Positions 47,505 to 57,337 of a stretch of DNA of 64,000 nt are shown in pieces. The position numbers and the translations under genes are program-made. The notes beneath the pieces are model-generated. The model saw nothing but the letters and a program-made list of their open reading frames with translations, was not told where the DNA came from and did no database searches. Positions within the stretch are counted from its first letter, which is position 1; each line of letters begins with the position of its first letter. Origin of the DNA: Mycolicibacterium fortuitum subsp. fortuitum (lineage in GTDB: Bacteria; Actinomycetota; Actinomycetes; Mycobacteriales; Mycobacteriaceae); contig NZ_AP025518.1 in NCBI RefSeq assembly GCF_022179545.1, positions 4,216,001 through 4,280,000 of the forward strand, given 5' to 3'.

Positions 47505-49076
47505 TCAGCGGCGGCGGCCAGTCCCGAAGATGCTTCGCGTGATCTCGCGGCCGATGACGGTGCCCGCCGAACGCATGGCGCTCTTGAACGCCGAGCTCTT
47601 GAGCACCTGCTCGAGCATGCCCGGCTCTTCCGGCTGCGCCGGGGCCGGCATCGCCTCGATCTCGCCCGAGGCCTCGACCCCGCCGAACCCGCCCGGATCA
47701 TCGGCGCTCGGCGGCGGTGCCATCTTTGCCGCCAGCCGCTCGTACGCCGAATCCCGGTCCACCGTCTGGCCGTAAGTGGCCTGCAACGGGCTGGCCTGCG
47801 CGGCGGTCTTGATGGCGTCGTCGCCGATCGCGGCCATGAGCGACCGCGGTGCCCGCATGCGGGTCCAGGCCACCGGCGTCGGAGCGCCGTGCTCGGACAA
47901 CACGGTCACGATCGCCTCACCGATGCCCAACGACGTCAGCGCCTTCTCCAGGTCGTAGACCTCGGTCTTCGGATAGGTGCGCACCGTCTTCGACAGCGCC
48001 TTCTGATCATCCGGGGTGAAGGCGCGCAACGCGTGCTGCACCCGGGCGCCGAGCTGGGACAGGACGTTGTTGGGCACATCGGTGGGGAGCTGCGTGCAGA
48101 AGAACACGCCGACTCCCTTCGAGCGGATGAGCTTCACGGTCTGTTCGACCTGCTCGAGGAATGCCTTCGACGCGTCGGCGAACAACAGGTGGGCCTCGTC
48201 GAAGAAGAACACCAACTTCGGCTTGTCGATGTCGCCGACCTCGGGCAGCGTCGTGAACAGATCCGCCAGCACCCACATGAGGAACGTCGAGAACATCACC
48301 GGGCGGGCTGCCTGGGCACCGAGTTCCAGCAGGCTGATGATGCCGTGGCCCTGCGCGTCGGTTCGCAGCAGATCCTTGGGTTCGAGTTCCGGTTCGCCGA
48401 AGAAGGTGTCGGCGCCCTCGGCCTCCAGGTTCACCAGGGCGCGCAGGATCACGCCCGCGGTGGTGGCAGACACCGCGCCCAACGCCTTGAGCTCGGGCTT
48501 GCCCTCGTCACTGGTGAGGAACTGGATCACGGACCTGAGGTCCTTGATGTCCAGCAGCGGCAGGCCCTTCTGATCGGCCCAGTGGAAGATCAGCCCGAGC
48601 GTGGACTCCTGAGTCGCGTTGAGACCCAACACCTTCGACAGCAGGATCGGGCCGAAGCTGGTGATGGTGGCCCGGACCGGTACCCCGATCCCTTCGGTGC
48701 CCAGCGACAGGAACTCCACCGGGAACCCCGTCGGCGCCCAATCGTCGCCGGTGTCCTTGGCCCGCTGCTCGGTCTTCTCGCCTGCCTCGCCCGGCTTCGA
48801 CAAGCCCGACAGGTCACCCTTCACGTCGGCCATCACCACGGGAACCCCGGCCGCCGAAAGCTGCTCGGCAAGCACCTGCAGCGTCTTGGTCTTGCCCGTA
48901 CCGGTGGCACCGGCGATCAACCCGTGCCGGTTGACCGTGGCCAGCGGGATGCGAACCTGTGCACCCGGGTCGACGGTGCCGTCGACGACGACGGTGCCAA
49001 GCTCCAACGCCTGGCCTTCGACTGCGTAACCGGCAGCGATCTGCTGCGCGGGGGTGGCTGTCGATTCGGTGGTCAT
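47505..49076 (-). CDS. HerA-like DUF853 ATPase (Rv2510c-like)
   Basis: A 523-residue ATPase of the DUF853 group of HerA/FtsK-type motors. Walker A is GATGTGKTKTLQ near residue 56, Walker B is KLVFFFDEAHLLF, and the QLPTDVPNNVLSQLGARVQHALRAFTP block is family-typical. A Pro/Ala-rich linker precedes a C-terminal conserved tail. It corresponds to Rv2510c. The role is unknown; DNA or protein processing is likely. ATG at 49076 is chosen for GGAGG eight bases upstream. Confidence 0.9.
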   Translation of the reverse strand: MTTESTATPAQQIAAGYAVEGQALELGTVVVDGTVDPGAQVRIPLATVNRHGLIAGATGTGKTKTLQVLAEQLSAAGVPVVMADVKGDLSGLSKPGEAGEKTEQRAKDTGDDWAPTGFPVEFLSLGTEGIGVPVRATITSFGPILLSKVLGLNATQESTLGLIFHWADQKGLPLLDIKDLRSVIQFLTSDEGKPELKALGAVSATTAGVILRALVNLEAEGADTFFGEPELEPKDLLRTDAQGHGIISLLELGAQAARPVMFSTFLMWVLADLFTTLPEVGDIDKPKLVFFFDEAHLLFADASKAFLEQVEQTVKLIRSKGVGVFFCTQLPTDVPNNVLSQLGARVQHALRAFTPDDQKALSKTVRTYPKTEVYDLEKALTSLGIGEAIVTVLSEHGAPTPVAWTRMRAPRSLMAAIGDDAIKTAAQASPLQATYGQTVDRDSAYERLAAKMAPPPSADDPGGFGGVEASGEIEAMPAPAQPEEPGMLEQVLKSSAFKSAMRSAGTVIGREITRSIFGTGRRR

Positions 49077-49204
49077 GCCGCGGTCCTCCCAGTTTTCGCG
49101 TACGAGCCAAGTGCGGGCCAATCGGGGTCTGACACTACTTGTCAGGCGGCGCGCGCGGTGGGTGTGACGGCTCGTTGTCACGTGTAGGAATACTGTGGAT
49201 CTTC

Positions 49205-49852
49205 GTGCGAGACGAACTGGTATGGATCGACTGCGAGATGACCGGCCTGGACCTCAAGTCCGATCGCCTGATCGAGATTGCGGTTCTGGTCACCGACGCT
49301 GACCTGAACATCCTCGGTGACGGCCTTGACGTGGTCATTCACACCGACGATGAGGCACTGTCGTCCATGGTCGACGTGGTCAAACAGATGCACACCCGAT
49401 CCGGGCTGATCGAAGAAGTCCGGGCGTCGACCGTCGATGTGGCCACCGCCGAAGAAATGGTGCTCGATTACATCCGCGGACACGTCAAGACAGCCAAGGC
49501 CGCTCCCCTGGCCGGCAACTCGATCGCCACAGATCGCGGCTTCATCGCCCGCGACATGCCCAAACTCGACGATTACCTGCACTACCGCATGATCGACGTC
49601 AGCTCGATCAAGGAACTCTGCCGGCGCTGGTACCCCAGGATCTACTTCGGCCAGCCGGAAAAAGGACTCGCACACCGCGCCCTGGCCGACATCCACGAGT
49701 CGATCCGTGAACTCAAGTACTACCGCTCGACCGCGTTCGTCCCGCAGCCCGGGCCGTCTACCAGCGATATTGCGGCCGTCGCCGCCGAACTCGGCCCGCC
49801 GAAGAACGACGCGGCCGAAACCGATTCGGCAGTACAGCACCCGAGCAGTTAG
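49205..49852 (+). CDS. orn: Oligoribonuclease Orn
   Basis: A 215-residue DEDDh 3'-5' exoribonuclease, the same length as M. tuberculosis Orn (Rv2511). The first acidic pair lies in [25 protein letters not shown] gives the next Asp, and [14 protein letters not shown] the final His and Asp. It finishes RNA decay by degrading 2-5-base fragments, including pGpG from cyclic-di-GMP. GTG at 49205 follows almost no leader. The ATG at 49139 would add an unsupported N-terminus. Confidence 0.95.
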   Translation: MRDELVWIDCEMTGLDLKSDRLIEIAVLVTDADLNILGDGLDVVIHTDDEALSSMVDVVKQMHTRSGLIEEVRASTVDVATAEEMVLDYIRGHVKTAKAAPLAGNSIATDRGFIARDMPKLDDYLHYRMIDVSSIKELCRRWYPRIYFGQPEKGLAHRALADIHESIRELKYYRSTAFVPQPGPSTSDIAAVAAELGPPKNDAAETDSAVQHPSS

Positions 49853-49892
49853 TATCTACGAGCCGCATCCGCCGAAAGGCAACGCGGCGATG

Positions 49893-49965
49893 GTGGCTGT
49901 AGTTCAGTTGGTAGAGCACCAGGTTGTGATCCTGGCTGTCGCGGGTTCGAGTCCCGTCAGCCACC
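49893..49965 (+). tRNA. tRNA-His (anticodon GTG)
   Basis: A full cloverleaf: the 7-bp acceptor stem GTGGCTG pairs with CAGCCAC, the D arm is TAGTTCAGTTGGTAGAGC, the anticodon loop TTGTGAT carries GTG at 49926-49928, and the T arm has GGGTTCGAGTCCC. A G at 49892 can serve as the extra G-1 pairing with C at 49965, a mark of tRNA-His. CCA is not encoded. Confidence 0.97.
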
Positions 49966-49974
49966 CCGATATCG

Positions 49975-50006
49975 GGAACGCCGTCTGCGCAAGCAGGCGG
50001 CGTTCC
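49975..50006 (+). terminator. Hairpin downstream of tRNA-His
   Basis: A 14-bp stem (GGAACGCCGTCTGC at 49975-49988 with its partner at 49993-50006, one G-T pair) around a GCAA loop begins nine bases after the tRNA. No T run follows, so it resembles the T-less hairpins thought to end transcription or protect 3' ends in mycobacteria. Confidence 0.65.
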
Positions 50007-50029
50007 TGCTTCCGGAGCCGGTGTGCCGC

Positions 50030-50428
50030 TCAACTCGGATGTGGCAGCCATTCCAGCGGATGCAAGAACAGCCAGGCGCTGAAACCCAACGTCGTCGCGG
50101 CGAACACCAAAATCGGCAGCCGACTGAGCAGATGCCGGCGTAGCGCGAACACCACGGCGATGAGCATCGACGTCGCCTGAACGTAGACCGCCACAGTCAA
50201 TGGCCAGCCGTCACCGACGACTCTGAAGACCATCGCTGCCGGGTAGTAGAGCAGGAGGGCGAAAAGCGCCACATACAGTGCGGTCACCGCGGCGACGACC
50301 GACAGTCCACCGACCATCAGGAACCTGGCCATCATGTGGAGGCGAGGCACATCGGGTCCGTAGCGGCGACACAGCCAACCCGTCAGCGCACAGGCCAACC
50401 CACCCATCAGCACCCATTCCCAGCGCAC
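50030..50428 (-). CDS. Small integral membrane protein, function unknown
   Basis: A 132-residue protein with about four hydrophobic segments: WVLMGGLACALTGWLC, FLMVGGLSVVAAVTALYVALFALLL, LTVAVYVQATSMLIAVVFAL and LPILVFAATTLGFSAWLFL. It has no recognisable motif. It starts with GTG at 50428, 45 bases after the stop of the PPE gene on the same strand. It could be cotranscribed with that Zur-controlled gene, or it may be unrelated. Confidence 0.68.
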   Translation of the reverse strand: MRWEWVLMGGLACALTGWLCRRYGPDVPRLHMMARFLMVGGLSVVAAVTALYVALFALLLYYPAAMVFRVVGDGWPLTVAVYVQATSMLIAVVFALRRHLLSRLPILVFAATTLGFSAWLFLHPLEWLPHPS

Positions 50429-50473
50429 CCACCGAGTCTGGCAGCGGCGTGTTCAGCGGGATCCGAGGCCCAC

Positions 50474-51967
50474 TCAATCCTTGCGGTCTGGCTCCCAAGT
50501 CGACGGCAGCATCGGTGCGCTCGGACCACCACCGAGCCCGGCCTCGCCCAACGTCGTCAAACCCGTCGTCCGCATTGCCGTCGCCTTGTCGCGCACACCG
50601 GAAAAGCCCAGTGGCCCAGCACCGCGGTCCGAGGCCGTGGGCGATGACTCCGGAGCAGCATCCACGGGCGGATCCGGTTGTAGGTCCATGAACTCGTTGC
50701 CATGTCCCCTCTCTCGGATCGCCGCGCGTCGACGTCGGCGGGCTCGAGCCTCCCGCGCTGATTCCCCGGCTGCGGCCGCAGCGGAGTCGGGTTCCGTGGC
50801 TTTCTTCTTGGCAATGGCCACGGTATTGGTTCGTGCCGCCGCGGCGGCGCCGACACCGGGCGCGCCGATCAGGTACGGCGGGAAGAATCCCGGTCCACCA
50901 CCGGGGGCAGCCGAGGGCACCGATCCGGAGGCGACGGTTGCAGGCGCCGACGCCCCGGGTGACGGGGCCGGGGGCGCTGAAGGCGTAGTCGCCGCCGGTG
51001 AGGTGCTCGGCGCCGCCGATGTGGCCCCGGCCGCCGGCCAAGATCCCGGTTCGGCGCCGGCGGGAACCTCTGCCAGAACGGGTGCGGGCGGTTGGATTGC
51101 GGCCAGACCGGCGATCACCCAACCGAGGTTGGCGGTCACCACGCTCAAAGCGGGCTGAATCAGCGCCGGGGACAACTGAACTACGACCTGCAGCAGCTGA
51201 GCCGCATGGAAAGCCATGTCAGCCAACACCATCGGCAGGTTGGTCAACAACGCGGCGGGGTCATTCAGCAGGTTGTCGATCAGCAGACTGATGTTCTCGA
51301 ACTGCTCTTGACCGACCTCCAGCCACCAGCGCGGGTCCAGGGGGCTCAGGTCGCCGTGGCCGTGGTCATCGTGATCACCGTCGTGATCGTGGTCGCCGTC
51401 GTGGTCATGGTCGTCGTCGTGATCATGCTCCTCGTGCAGGATCCTCGGCGCCGCCGGGGTGGACGGTGTGGTCGCCACCGCCGCCTCGGAAACCCCTTGG
51501 TAGACGCTCATCGTGGTGGCAGCCAGGATCCACATCCGGACGTAGTCGGCCTCGTTCAACGCGATCGGAATGGTGTTGACCCCAAAGAAGTTGGTGGACA
51601 CCAGGACCGCCTGCCGGGCATGGTTGGCGGCCAACTCGGCCATGGTGGGCATGGCCGCCAACGCGCTGGCATAGGCCGCTGCCGCGGTTTCATGCCGGGC
51701 AGCGATGGCCGCACTGTCGGCGCTGGCCTGCTGCAGCCACGCCAGGTACGGAAGATGAGCGGCGACGTATTGCTCGGCACTCGGGCCTTGCCACGCTCCC
51801 GCATGCACCGCCCCCAGTACCGCAGCGAGTTCTGTTGCCACCGTGGAATATTCGACACTCAGCGACGACCACGCACCGGCGGCGGCCAGCATCGGACCGG
51901 GGCCCGGGCCGCTGCTCAGCAATGCCGAATGCGTCTCAGGTGGCGAGGCCATCCACACCCCGGACAT
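50474..51967 (-). CDS. PPE-PPW protein with a His/Asp-rich metal-binding insert
   Basis: A 497-residue PPE protein. The PPE domain begins [21 protein letters not shown], has GAWQGPSA and [15 protein letters not shown]. Near residues 180-205 lies a run of alternating His and Asp ([20 protein letters not shown] continuing HDDHGHGD), which should bind several zinc or similar ions. The tail is Pro/Ala-rich and ends LGFSG and PMLPSTW, the PPW pattern. It shares this plan with the PPE1-like gene at 15963, which lacks the His run. ATG at 51967 has AGGAGG just upstream. A Zur-like box lies 50 bases upstream, so it is probably made under zinc starvation. A role in zinc capture at the cell surface is inferred. 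Confidence 0.9.
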   Translation of the reverse strand: MSGVWMASPPETHSALLSSGPGPGPMLAAAGAWSSLSVEYSTVATELAAVLGAVHAGAWQGPSAEQYVAAHLPYLAWLQQASADSAAIAARHETAAAAYASALAAMPTMAELAANHARQAVLVSTNFFGVNTIPIALNEADYVRMWILAATTMSVYQGVSEAAVATTPSTPAAPRILHEEHDHDDDHDHDGDHDHDGDHDDHGHGDLSPLDPRWWLEVGQEQFENISLLIDNLLNDPAALLTNLPMVLADMAFHAAQLLQVVVQLSPALIQPALSVVTANLGWVIAGLAAIQPPAPVLAEVPAGAEPGSWPAAGATSAAPSTSPAATTPSAPPAPSPGASAPATVASGSVPSAAPGGGPGFFPPYLIGAPGVGAAAAARTNTVAIAKKKATEPDSAAAAAGESAREARARRRRRAAIRERGHGNEFMDLQPDPPVDAAPESSPTASDRGAGPLGFSGVRDKATAMRTTGLTTLGEAGLGGGPSAPMLPSTWEPDRKD

Positions 51968-52311
51968 GAAACCCTCCTCCTGTCGCCGAGCGACACGAGC
52001 CACCGATTAATTGAAGATGATTATCATTATCAGAGGGTTTGCTGGTTCTCAACCAGCGGAAGGGTCGGCGCAGGCCGAAACACCGCCCGAATCACATGAG
52101 GATCAGCCGATGCACAGCACAAGGTGTGCAGCGAAAGTTCTTGCGGCCAGCGAGATTACGGCCCGGTCGCAACCTGCACGCCCCTAGCCCGATGCGGGCA
52201 TGGCAGCGATGCTGACTTCAAAGAGAATTCATATCCACCAGCAGGTGGTGTAGCGCGTGACCGGGCTCGACGGCTGCCAACGGTCACGCGGTCGGGAAAG
52301 CCCGCCGGCTG
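51968..52311. other. Intergenic region with the PPE promoter
   Basis: 344 bases between the PPE gene start and the stop of the SDR gene on the same strand. Apart from the Zur-like box at 52016-52032 and the PPE ribosome-binding site I see no RNA gene or convincing coding frame. It is the only place for the PPE promoter. Confidence 0.5.
52016..52032 (-). promoter_or_regulatory. Zur-like (zinc uptake regulator) box
   Basis: GATGATTATCATTATCA contains the near-palindrome ATGATTATCAT and the overlapping TGATAAT-type repeats (GATAATGATAATCAT on the minus strand) characteristic of Fur/Zur operators. It lies about 50 bases upstream of the start of the His-rich PPE gene. The His-rich product argues for Zur rather than an iron regulator. 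Confidence 0.72.
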
Positions 52312-53091
52312 CTACGTCGCCGCGTCGACCGCGCCGGTCTTCTTCTTGATCCGCGGCGCCAGCTGCACGACCTCGGGCACCACCGACGGATTCTCGTAGG
52401 CGGTCGCCACCAGCGACACCAGCGTGTTCGCAACGTCGCGCAAGGCCGACATCCGCGCGGGCAGCGCACCCTGGGCCACCCATGTCTTGACCAACTGGTC
52501 CAGCAGATCACGGTCGGCACCGCGCAGGATCTCGGTGTCGTCAGTCGGGCCGACCCCCACCCGGAGCAGCGACAGCTCAGGATGTTCGATGCGCCAGGAG
52601 TTCAAGATTTCGTCGAGGGCGGCCTTGCTCGCGCTGTATGCCGCCACACCGGCCCGCGGACGACCCACGTCGTAACTGGAAGCCACCAGCACCACGCCGT
52701 TCTCGGACAAGCGCGGCGCCGCGGCACGCAGCACATTGTTGGCGCCGATGGTGTTGACGCTGAACGCGTGCAACCAGGTGGCCACATCGGTGTCCTCGAT
52801 GTAGGCGAACGGGATCACCGTGCTGGTGAACACCACCGCATCCAGACCGCCCAGGGCGTCGGCCGCCTCATTGACGACGCGATTGATGGCCGCGGAGTCC
52901 TCGACGTCGAGTTCGAAGGCGAATCCGCCGATGGCCTCGGCCAGGGAATTCAAGAGGTCGATACGTCGCGCAGCCACGGCGACCTTGGCACCGCGTTCGG
53001 TGGCACTGACTGCAACAGCGTGGCCGATGCCCGACGAGGCACCGACGACGAGGAGACGCAGCCCGGCCGCGTCGGCTCGTTGACCGCTCAT
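52312..53091 (-). CDS. Short-chain dehydrogenase/reductase
   Basis: A 259-residue SDR. LLVVGASSGIGHAVAVSATERGAKVAVAARR binds NAD(P), DALGGLDAVVFTS replaces the usual NNAG block, and the active site has LVASSYDV with YSASKAALDEI. Its C-terminus is Lys-rich (RIKKKTGAVDAAT). The substrate is unknown. ATG at 53091. It is divergent from the DUF899 gene. Confidence 0.85.
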   Translation of the reverse strand: MSGQRADAAGLRLLVVGASSGIGHAVAVSATERGAKVAVAARRIDLLNSLAEAIGGFAFELDVEDSAAINRVVNEAADALGGLDAVVFTSTVIPFAYIEDTDVATWLHAFSVNTIGANNVLRAAAPRLSENGVVLVASSYDVGRPRAGVAAYSASKAALDEILNSWRIEHPELSLLRVGVGPTDDTEILRGADRDLLDQLVKTWVAQGALPARMSALRDVANTLVSLVATAYENPSVVPEVVQLAPRIKKKTGAVDAAT

Positions 53092-53232
53092 TCTGGATCA
53101 ACCTCCATGGTCCATCTCGAGGTGTTAGGTCACCCTTCGCTCGTCGGACATTACCGCCTGCGATGAGTTCCGGGCGCGCGGCGGGTCCACTTGAGAGAAC
53201 GAGATTCTCCGACGAGCAATCAGGAGCCCTTC

Positions 53233-53919
53233 ATGACGACAGGAAAACCGCCGATAGTCGACCAGCAGACCTGGCGCACCGCGCTCGACGAGGTGCGGCG
53301 CCGGGAGAAGGCCGCCACCCGGGAACTGGACGCGATCGCTGCAGCACGACGGCGCCTTCCGATGGTGGAATTGCCCGACTACACGCTGATCGGCGCGGAC
53401 GGTCCGGTACGGCTGGTCGACATATTCGACGGCCGCAGTCAATTGATCACCTACCACCACATGTGGACCGACGGCGCCGAATGGCAGTGCGGCGGTTGCA
53501 CCGGCTTCACATCGCAGTTCACTCGGCTCGACTTCCTGGACAACTACGACGCCCGCTTCGTCATCGTCACCAACGGACCGATCGACGAAGCGCTGGCCTA
53601 CCGCGACAAGGTCGGCAATCAGATGGAGTGGTTCTCGTCGTCGCAGAGCCCGTTCGGCGCCGACGTCGACGCTGCCCCGGGCGAGGGATTCGCCGTGAAC
53701 GTGTTCCTGCGCGACGGCGATACCGTCTATCGCACGTGGCACACCAACGGTCGTGGCACCGAACAGCTCAGCCACACCTTCGCGTTGATCGATGTGTTGC
53801 CCTACGGCCGGCAGGAGGAATGGCTCGATTCGCCCGAGGGCTGGCCGTCGCATCCCACATACTCGGGCTGGCTCGACAGCCCCGACGTCGCCCGCCTGTA
53901 CGGAAAGGCAAACGCATGA
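53233..53919 (+). CDS. DUF899 thioredoxin-fold family protein
   Basis: A 228-residue protein of the DUF899 family. RREKAATRELDAIAAARRRLPMVE is the conserved N-terminal helix. DGPVRLVDIFDGRSQLITYHHMW leads into the CGGCTGFTSQF motif in the thioredoxin-like position, and GTEQLSHTFALIDVLPYGRQEEW is the C-terminal signature. The biochemical role is unknown. ATG at 53233 is used, with GGAG upstream. Its stop overlaps the start of the SRPBCC gene (ATGA), so the two are coupled. Confidence 0.88.
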   Translation: MTTGKPPIVDQQTWRTALDEVRRREKAATRELDAIAAARRRLPMVELPDYTLIGADGPVRLVDIFDGRSQLITYHHMWTDGAEWQCGGCTGFTSQFTRLDFLDNYDARFVIVTNGPIDEALAYRDKVGNQMEWFSSSQSPFGADVDAAPGEGFAVNVFLRDGDTVYRTWHTNGRGTEQLSHTFALIDVLPYGRQEEWLDSPEGWPSHPTYSGWLDSPDVARLYGKANA

Positions 53920-54386
53920 CCACCCCGGAGCGCTTCACCGTCACCCGCACCATCGCCGCGTCGCCGGCCCAGCTGTTCGCCGTGTTGGCCGACCCGGCTC
54001 GGCATTGCGACACGGAGCCGGGTGACTGGGTTCGCGACGCGATCGAGCCGACGCCGATCACCGGGACCGGCCAGATCTTCGCGGTCAACATGTTCCTGCC
54101 TGCCGCCGGTGGGCACTACGTGATGCACAACCTGGTGACCGAATTCGACAAGGACCGGTCGATCGCCTGGCTGCCCGGGCAGCTCGACGAGCAGGGCCAC
54201 CATGCGCCCGGCGGTTGGTGGTGGCGGTACGACCTGGTCCCCAACGGGGACCAGACCGACGTCACCCTCACCTACGACTGGACCGACACCCCACAGAGCT
54301 TCCGCGACCAGATCGGCGGCATGCCACCGTTCGACTCTGACTTTCTCGCCGAATCGCTTGCGGCACTTGGCCGCGCGGCGAAATAG
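53916..54386 (+). CDS. SRPBCC-family protein (AHSA1/polyketide cyclase-like)
   Basis: A 156-residue START/SRPBCC-fold protein. FTVTRTIAASPAQLFAVLADPARH is the typical N-terminal strand-helix, and TDVTLTYDWTDTPQSFRDQ the late strands of the lipid-binding cavity. Ligand and role are unknown. It is translationally coupled to the DUF899 gene by ATGA at 53916-53919, a pairing that suggests shared function. Its stop abuts the convergent NTF2-like gene. Confidence 0.85.
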   Translation: MTTPERFTVTRTIAASPAQLFAVLADPARHCDTEPGDWVRDAIEPTPITGTGQIFAVNMFLPAAGGHYVMHNLVTEFDKDRSIAWLPGQLDEQGHHAPGGWWWRYDLVPNGDQTDVTLTYDWTDTPQSFRDQIGGMPPFDSDFLAESLAALGRAAK

Positions 54387-54749
54387 TCAGGCGGGCACCT
54401 GGTCGAGGAACCCGAGCACGGTCTGTATCCGGCCGTCACCATCGGTGGAAAGTACGTCGAATCCGACGACCACGGGATCGGCGTCGCTCGGCCCCAGCCC
54501 CCACTGGAATCTGGCCTGCCGGTGGTGGGTGTCGGGCCCGCTGACGAGTGTGAACACAAATCCCGGGAACTGGGAGTGGACAGCCTCGATGGCAGCAGAC
54601 ACCCCGTCATGTCCACTCACCTCGGCCAGCGGATCGGTGTAGGTGACACCCCGCGACCAATGCCGTTCCAACAGTGCTCGCCGCTGGCCGGCATCGGTGG
54701 CATTCCAGGTGTCGAGGTACGCGGTAACGGTGTCGTCGAGCTCGGTCAT
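54387..54749 (-). CDS. SnoaL/NTF2-like protein
   Basis: A 120-residue alpha+beta barrel of the SnoaL/NTF2 group. AYLDTWNATDAGQRRALLERHWSRGVTYTDPLAEVSGHDGVSAAIEAV is the canonical first half, and VVVGFDVLSTDGDGRIQTVLGFLD the end. Such proteins bind or isomerise small molecules; none can be named here. ATG at 54749. It faces the SRPBCC gene with adjoining stops. Confidence 0.86.
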   Translation of the reverse strand: MTELDDTVTAYLDTWNATDAGQRRALLERHWSRGVTYTDPLAEVSGHDGVSAAIEAVHSQFPGFVFTLVSGPDTHHRQARFQWGLGPSDADPVVVGFDVLSTDGDGRIQTVLGFLDQVPA

Positions 54750-54834
54750 GTCGCCTCTTTCGCGGTAATTGACTGGTACTCAGTCAGATTCACCGAATCG
54801 AGGCGGGTTGTCGATTACCGCTGAGGTAATCGGC

Positions 54835-56055
54835 TCACGTGCTGGCGTTGCCGGTGCGCCACTGATCCCAGGGGATGTTCCAGTCCCCCAGGCCCTCTGT
54901 GCCCGGCAACACCGAGCCGACGGTGTTGACGACCTCGACGATGTCGCCGCGTTTGGTGTTCTCGTAGAACCACCGGGCGTTGGCGGTACTGACGTTGAGG
55001 CAGCCGTGGCTGACATTGCTGTAGCCCTGGCTGCCGACCGACCACGGGGCACCGTGCACGTAGATGCCGCTGTAGGACATCTGGGTGGCGAAGTCGACTT
55101 CGGTGCGATACCCGTTGGGCGAGTTGACCGGCACCCCGTAGGTGGACGAATCCATCACCATGTGGTCGAAACGATCGCCGATGATGTACACGCCGTTGTT
55201 GGTCGGAGAACTGTTCTTGCCCATGGAGATCGGCATGGCCTTGACGACCTCGCCGTTACGCCGAATGGTCAGCGTCTTTGTGTTGTCATCGGCGGAGGCG
55301 ATCACCTCGTCGCCGATCGTGAAGTGTGTCGTGACATTGCCCTGACCGAACAGCCCATCGCCCAACTCGACACCGTAGGTATTGACCGTTACGTCCACCG
55401 ACGTGCCCGGCTTCCAGTATTTCGCCGGACGCCAACGTACTTCGCGATTGTTGAGCCAGTAGAACGCGCCTTCGACCGGCGGGTTGGTCTTGACGGTGAT
55501 GGCACGCTGGGCGGCCAGCCGGTCGGAGATGTTCTCATCGAAGCGGACCGCGACCGGCTGACCCACGCCGACCACTTCCCCGTCATTGGGCAGAACATAG
55601 GGCATCGTCAGGTTCGCCGGCGAATGCGTCTCGAACCGCAACCTGCGGTTGGCTACGCCCCCGAGCCCCAGCGACTGCGCATTGAGGGTGTACTGCTCGT
55701 TGTAATCCAGCGGGTCGGTAGTCGACCACGTCAGCCCGTCCGCACTGAACTTCCCCGCGACGCTGACACCTTGTTCGTTGGTCATGGTGACACCGCCGAG
55801 CACACCGTTCTCTGCGCTCACCGTGACCGGCGCGTCGACAGTGACCCCGACGGCACCATCGGTCACCGAAGCATTCACCCTGGGCACCAACAGGTCACCG
55901 TAAGGAGTGCCCTTGTCGGTGATGATGGGCGGAGCGCCCTTGGGGTCTTCGCCCCCGCAAGCCGTCAGGCCCAGCATCATCGCCGGCACCATGGCAACAA
56001 CTGCTCGCCGGAACAATCCCCGATACGGACGGGTCACCGTCGTGGCCTGCCCCAT
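54835..56055 (-). CDS. ldtB: L,D-transpeptidase LdtB (LdtMt2/LppS-like)
   Basis: A 406-residue lipoprotein, close to M. tuberculosis Rv2518c (408). A signal peptide with lipobox LGLTAC (Cys near 33) is followed by two immunoglobulin-like domains and the YkuD catalytic domain with [24 protein letters not shown], where the Cys in SHGCLN is the nucleophile. A C-terminal Trp-rich subdomain ([13 protein letters not shown]) follows. It makes 3-3 peptidoglycan cross-links and is the target of carbapenems. ATG at 56055 is used, because the longer frame to 56121 adds no signal-like sequence. Confidence 0.96.
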   Translation of the reverse strand: MGQATTVTRPYRGLFRRAVVAMVPAMMLGLTACGGEDPKGAPPIITDKGTPYGDLLVPRVNASVTDGAVGVTVDAPVTVSAENGVLGGVTMTNEQGVSVAGKFSADGLTWSTTDPLDYNEQYTLNAQSLGLGGVANRRLRFETHSPANLTMPYVLPNDGEVVGVGQPVAVRFDENISDRLAAQRAITVKTNPPVEGAFYWLNNREVRWRPAKYWKPGTSVDVTVNTYGVELGDGLFGQGNVTTHFTIGDEVIASADDNTKTLTIRRNGEVVKAMPISMGKNSSPTNNGVYIIGDRFDHMVMDSSTYGVPVNSPNGYRTEVDFATQMSYSGIYVHGAPWSVGSQGYSNVSHGCLNVSTANARWFYENTKRGDIVEVVNTVGSVLPGTEGLGDWNIPWDQWRTGNAST

Positions 56056-56202
56056 GTTCGCCCTACCCCTCGCACCGTCGATAGCAAATTCTTGGCAATA
56101 GTCTAAGGCTTCGGGCGCCATGAGGCCGACCAGAACCTCTCCGCACGCCCGCCACCAGCGGATTTCACTGTTGAGCGAAACTCCTGTTATTGTCTCTCAC
56201 GC

Positions 56203-56278
<76 letters not shown>

Positions 56279-56281
56279 ACC

Positions 56282-56307
56282 AAAAACCCTGCCTCGGCAG
56301 GGTTTTT
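56282..56307 (+). terminator. Intrinsic terminator after tRNA-Lys
   Basis: A stem CCCTGCC with GGCAGGG (56287-56302) is flanked by A5 upstream and T5 downstream, starting four bases after the tRNA CCA. The flanking A/T runs can extend the stem to 12 pairs, so it can act in both directions. Confidence 0.88.
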
Positions 56308-56346
56308 GCGTTTCAGCGTTTCAGAGTTACCGGGACCGTGCGTCTA

Positions 56347-56529
56347 TCAGGCTCGGTACCGCCGCTCGGCCAACTGGTCGCCGATGCTGGGTTCGGCCTC
56401 TTCCAACAGCATCTCCACGGCCCCGGCCAGATGCGCGGCCGCATAGCCGTGATCCCGGTGCTGTTCACTCTTGAAGCGGTCGAGCTCCCGGCGTAGATCG
56501 CCCAGGGTCTCATCGCTCACGTGCGCCAT
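56347..56529 (-). CDS. Small acidic helical protein, function unknown
   Basis: A 60-residue soluble protein (HVSDETLGDLRRELDRFKSE, then YAAAHLAGAVEMLLEEAEPSIGDQL) that looks wholly helical and acidic. GGAGGTAGCC lies directly before the ATG at 56529, which supports translation. The longer frame to 56673 has no ribosome-binding site. It lies near tRNA-Lys and converges with it. It may correspond to the small conserved gene Rv2517c, but I am not certain of that. Confidence 0.65.
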   Translation of the reverse strand: MAHVSDETLGDLRRELDRFKSEQHRDHGYAAAHLAGAVEMLLEEAEPSIGDQLAERRYRA

Positions 56530-57337
56530 ATGGCTACCTCCAGTCGGTGTGACCACGGCCCACATCGCCACACGGAGGTTCGACATGGACCATCGGGTGT
56601 TTTCAGCGAATCCCGACGATGAGTCCGTCGGGACACGCTCTACCGGCGATAGCCCGCGCAGCCATCCTGGCAAACGGAAAAAAAGTTAGCTGCAACGCAA
56701 TACCCCCTTGTCACACGATCGTCGCGTGTTGCGGTCTAGGTCAGAACCCTGGCCCGCCTCCCCATTCCTGACCCGCAGTCGACCTTAGCTGGACACCTAT
56801 GCCCTAGCAACCGGTTCGGCGAGAAAGGACCGTTCCCGCCCTGCTGTTCAGCAGTTTTCAGCTACCACGCTCCAGTGGCGCCGAGTTGCACACGATGCCC
56901 GCGGCAATCAAACGATCGAGTGTTTGCCAATCGCCTTTCCCCACCAAAACGGCGTGGATCAGCACAAGCAAGCCGATGACAAATCGACCTCGGTCAGCGT
57001 CCCAGCAAACTTTTTTGCGAACGTACCGACCATATCCGGTGCCACATCGGGAGGCTGCGGCCGCCGTCGCGCGCGTTTCGTTGGATTTGCGGTGGGTAAC
57101 CGCACGGACTGCGGAGAGCTCGCAGCCGACACCCGTCAATAATGTGCTGATAACCGTGGCGTTACGCAGCAGAAGCCTGCGACCGCCAAATGTTGACGCA
57201 TTCGTAAGTTACTGCTTAAATTCCCGCACCAGCTCTTTCGCTGGTCAGACGTAGGAAACCGTGTTAATCTCAAGTTAGCTGAATTATTTCGTTCCGGTAC
57301 CGCGTGGCGATTGCGCCAAGATGAGAGGTGTTAGCTG
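56530..57337. other. Long intergenic region without a convincing gene
   Basis: About 800 bases between the small helical protein gene and the small ORF at 57338. GC content drops after 56860. Open frames here (for example 56858-57139 on the minus strand and 56886-57254 on the plus strand) overlap each other and have no ribosome-binding site, typical third-position GC or recognisable motif. An AT-rich segment at 57240-57300 probably holds the promoter of the small ORF. Confidence 0.5.

Noticed and set aside
47484..49187. 567-codon open frame on the plus strand
   Set aside because: It is antisense to the HerA-like ATPase and has no ribosome-binding site or motif.
51356..51426. Repeated GTGGTCATC-type triplets suggesting a CRISPR or satellite repeat
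   Set aside because: They encode the His/Asp run of the PPE protein in frame. The periodicity is that of alternating His/Asp/Gly codons.
56858..57139. 93-residue frame on the minus strand in the gene-poor region
   Set aside because: No ribosome-binding site, weak codon bias and overlap with an equally unsupported plus-strand frame; not called as a gene.
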